Source: JASLDZ01 sp964242895 (lineage in GTDB: Bacteria; Pseudomonadota; Alphaproteobacteria; Caulobacterales; Caulobacteraceae). From it: DNA of 53,113 nt. Below, in pieces: positions 53,105 through 53,113 of the stretch. Below the pieces are notes generated by a model that was given only the letters and a program-made list of their open reading frames with translations, ran no database searches and had not been told where the DNA came from. The stretch covers positions 1 through 53,113 of the forward strand of contig CAXTBN010000011.1 of assembly GCA_964242895.1 (NCBI GenBank). Reading direction: 5' to 3'. Position 1 is the first letter of the stretch, and every line of letters begins with the position of its first letter. Made by a program: the position numbers and the translations under genes.

Positions 53105-53113
53105 ATGCACCCG
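53105..53113 (+). CDS. Possible start of a gene running off the window
   Basis: An ATG with GGGAG five bases upstream begins three codons before the end. This is a guess from the ribosome binding site alone. Confidence 0.2.

Overview
The window comes from a very GC-rich alphaproteobacterium, most likely of the Caulobacterales (Caulobacter/Phenylobacterium type). Four things point there. The tRNA-His has A73 and no G-1. The gene order is murA, DUF2948, hisD, UPF0262, LMW phosphatase, maf, rng, yacG, tRNA-Phe. There is a TonB-dependent receptor and a complete exbB-exbD-tonB operon. Many genes use GTG starts that overlap the preceding stop (GTGA). One 100-N run marks this as a draft scaffold. 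I see no phage, IS element, CRISPR array or toxin-antitoxin pair.

Layout. Positions 1-10229 are an oxyanion-transport block: modE facing modC-modB (no modA seen), then pstSCAB, then a sulfate/thiosulfate operon in which the two permeases CysT and CysW are one fused protein. Positions 10237-17717 are cell-envelope and secreted functions: a three-module GH18-like/NodB/GT2 protein, an MFS transporter, pseudoazurin, a retropepsin-like protein and an alpha/beta hydrolase. Positions 17809-22742 hold a TonB-dependent receptor of visibly lower GC, with two dyad sites in a 485-bp upstream region, then a GT-C-like membrane protein. Positions 22752-30705 carry a DUF1501/DUF1800 pair, mtnA, a secreted methyltransferase-like protein, a RhaD-type aldolase/dehydrogenase broken by the assembly gap, a P-loop kinase and a peroxiredoxin.

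Positions 30828-37409 are core housekeeping genes (algH, murA, hisD, maf, short RNase G, yacG, tRNA-Phe). Positions 37755-40057 are exbB-exbD-tonB with a strong terminator, then tRNA-His. Positions 40249-43114 hold a ThiO-like oxidase, an acyl-CoA dehydrogenase and a divergent TrpF-like protein. Positions 43209-46594 are the nitrogen module glnB-glnA-amt. The right end holds a phosphohistidine phosphatase, the NAD(P)HX repair enzyme, a 58-residue protein, tRNA-Leu, trigger factor, a dispersed foldback repeat, the Bpt leucyl/arginyl transferase and motB.

Most of the window is ordinary. I found no convincing wholly new system. The items most worth a second look are the CysT-CysW fusion, the ModC that lacks its Mop/TOBE domain in a locus without modA, the degenerate GH18 module of the three-module envelope protein, the paired dyads upstream of the receptor and of exbB, and the foldback repeat at 50787-50907.
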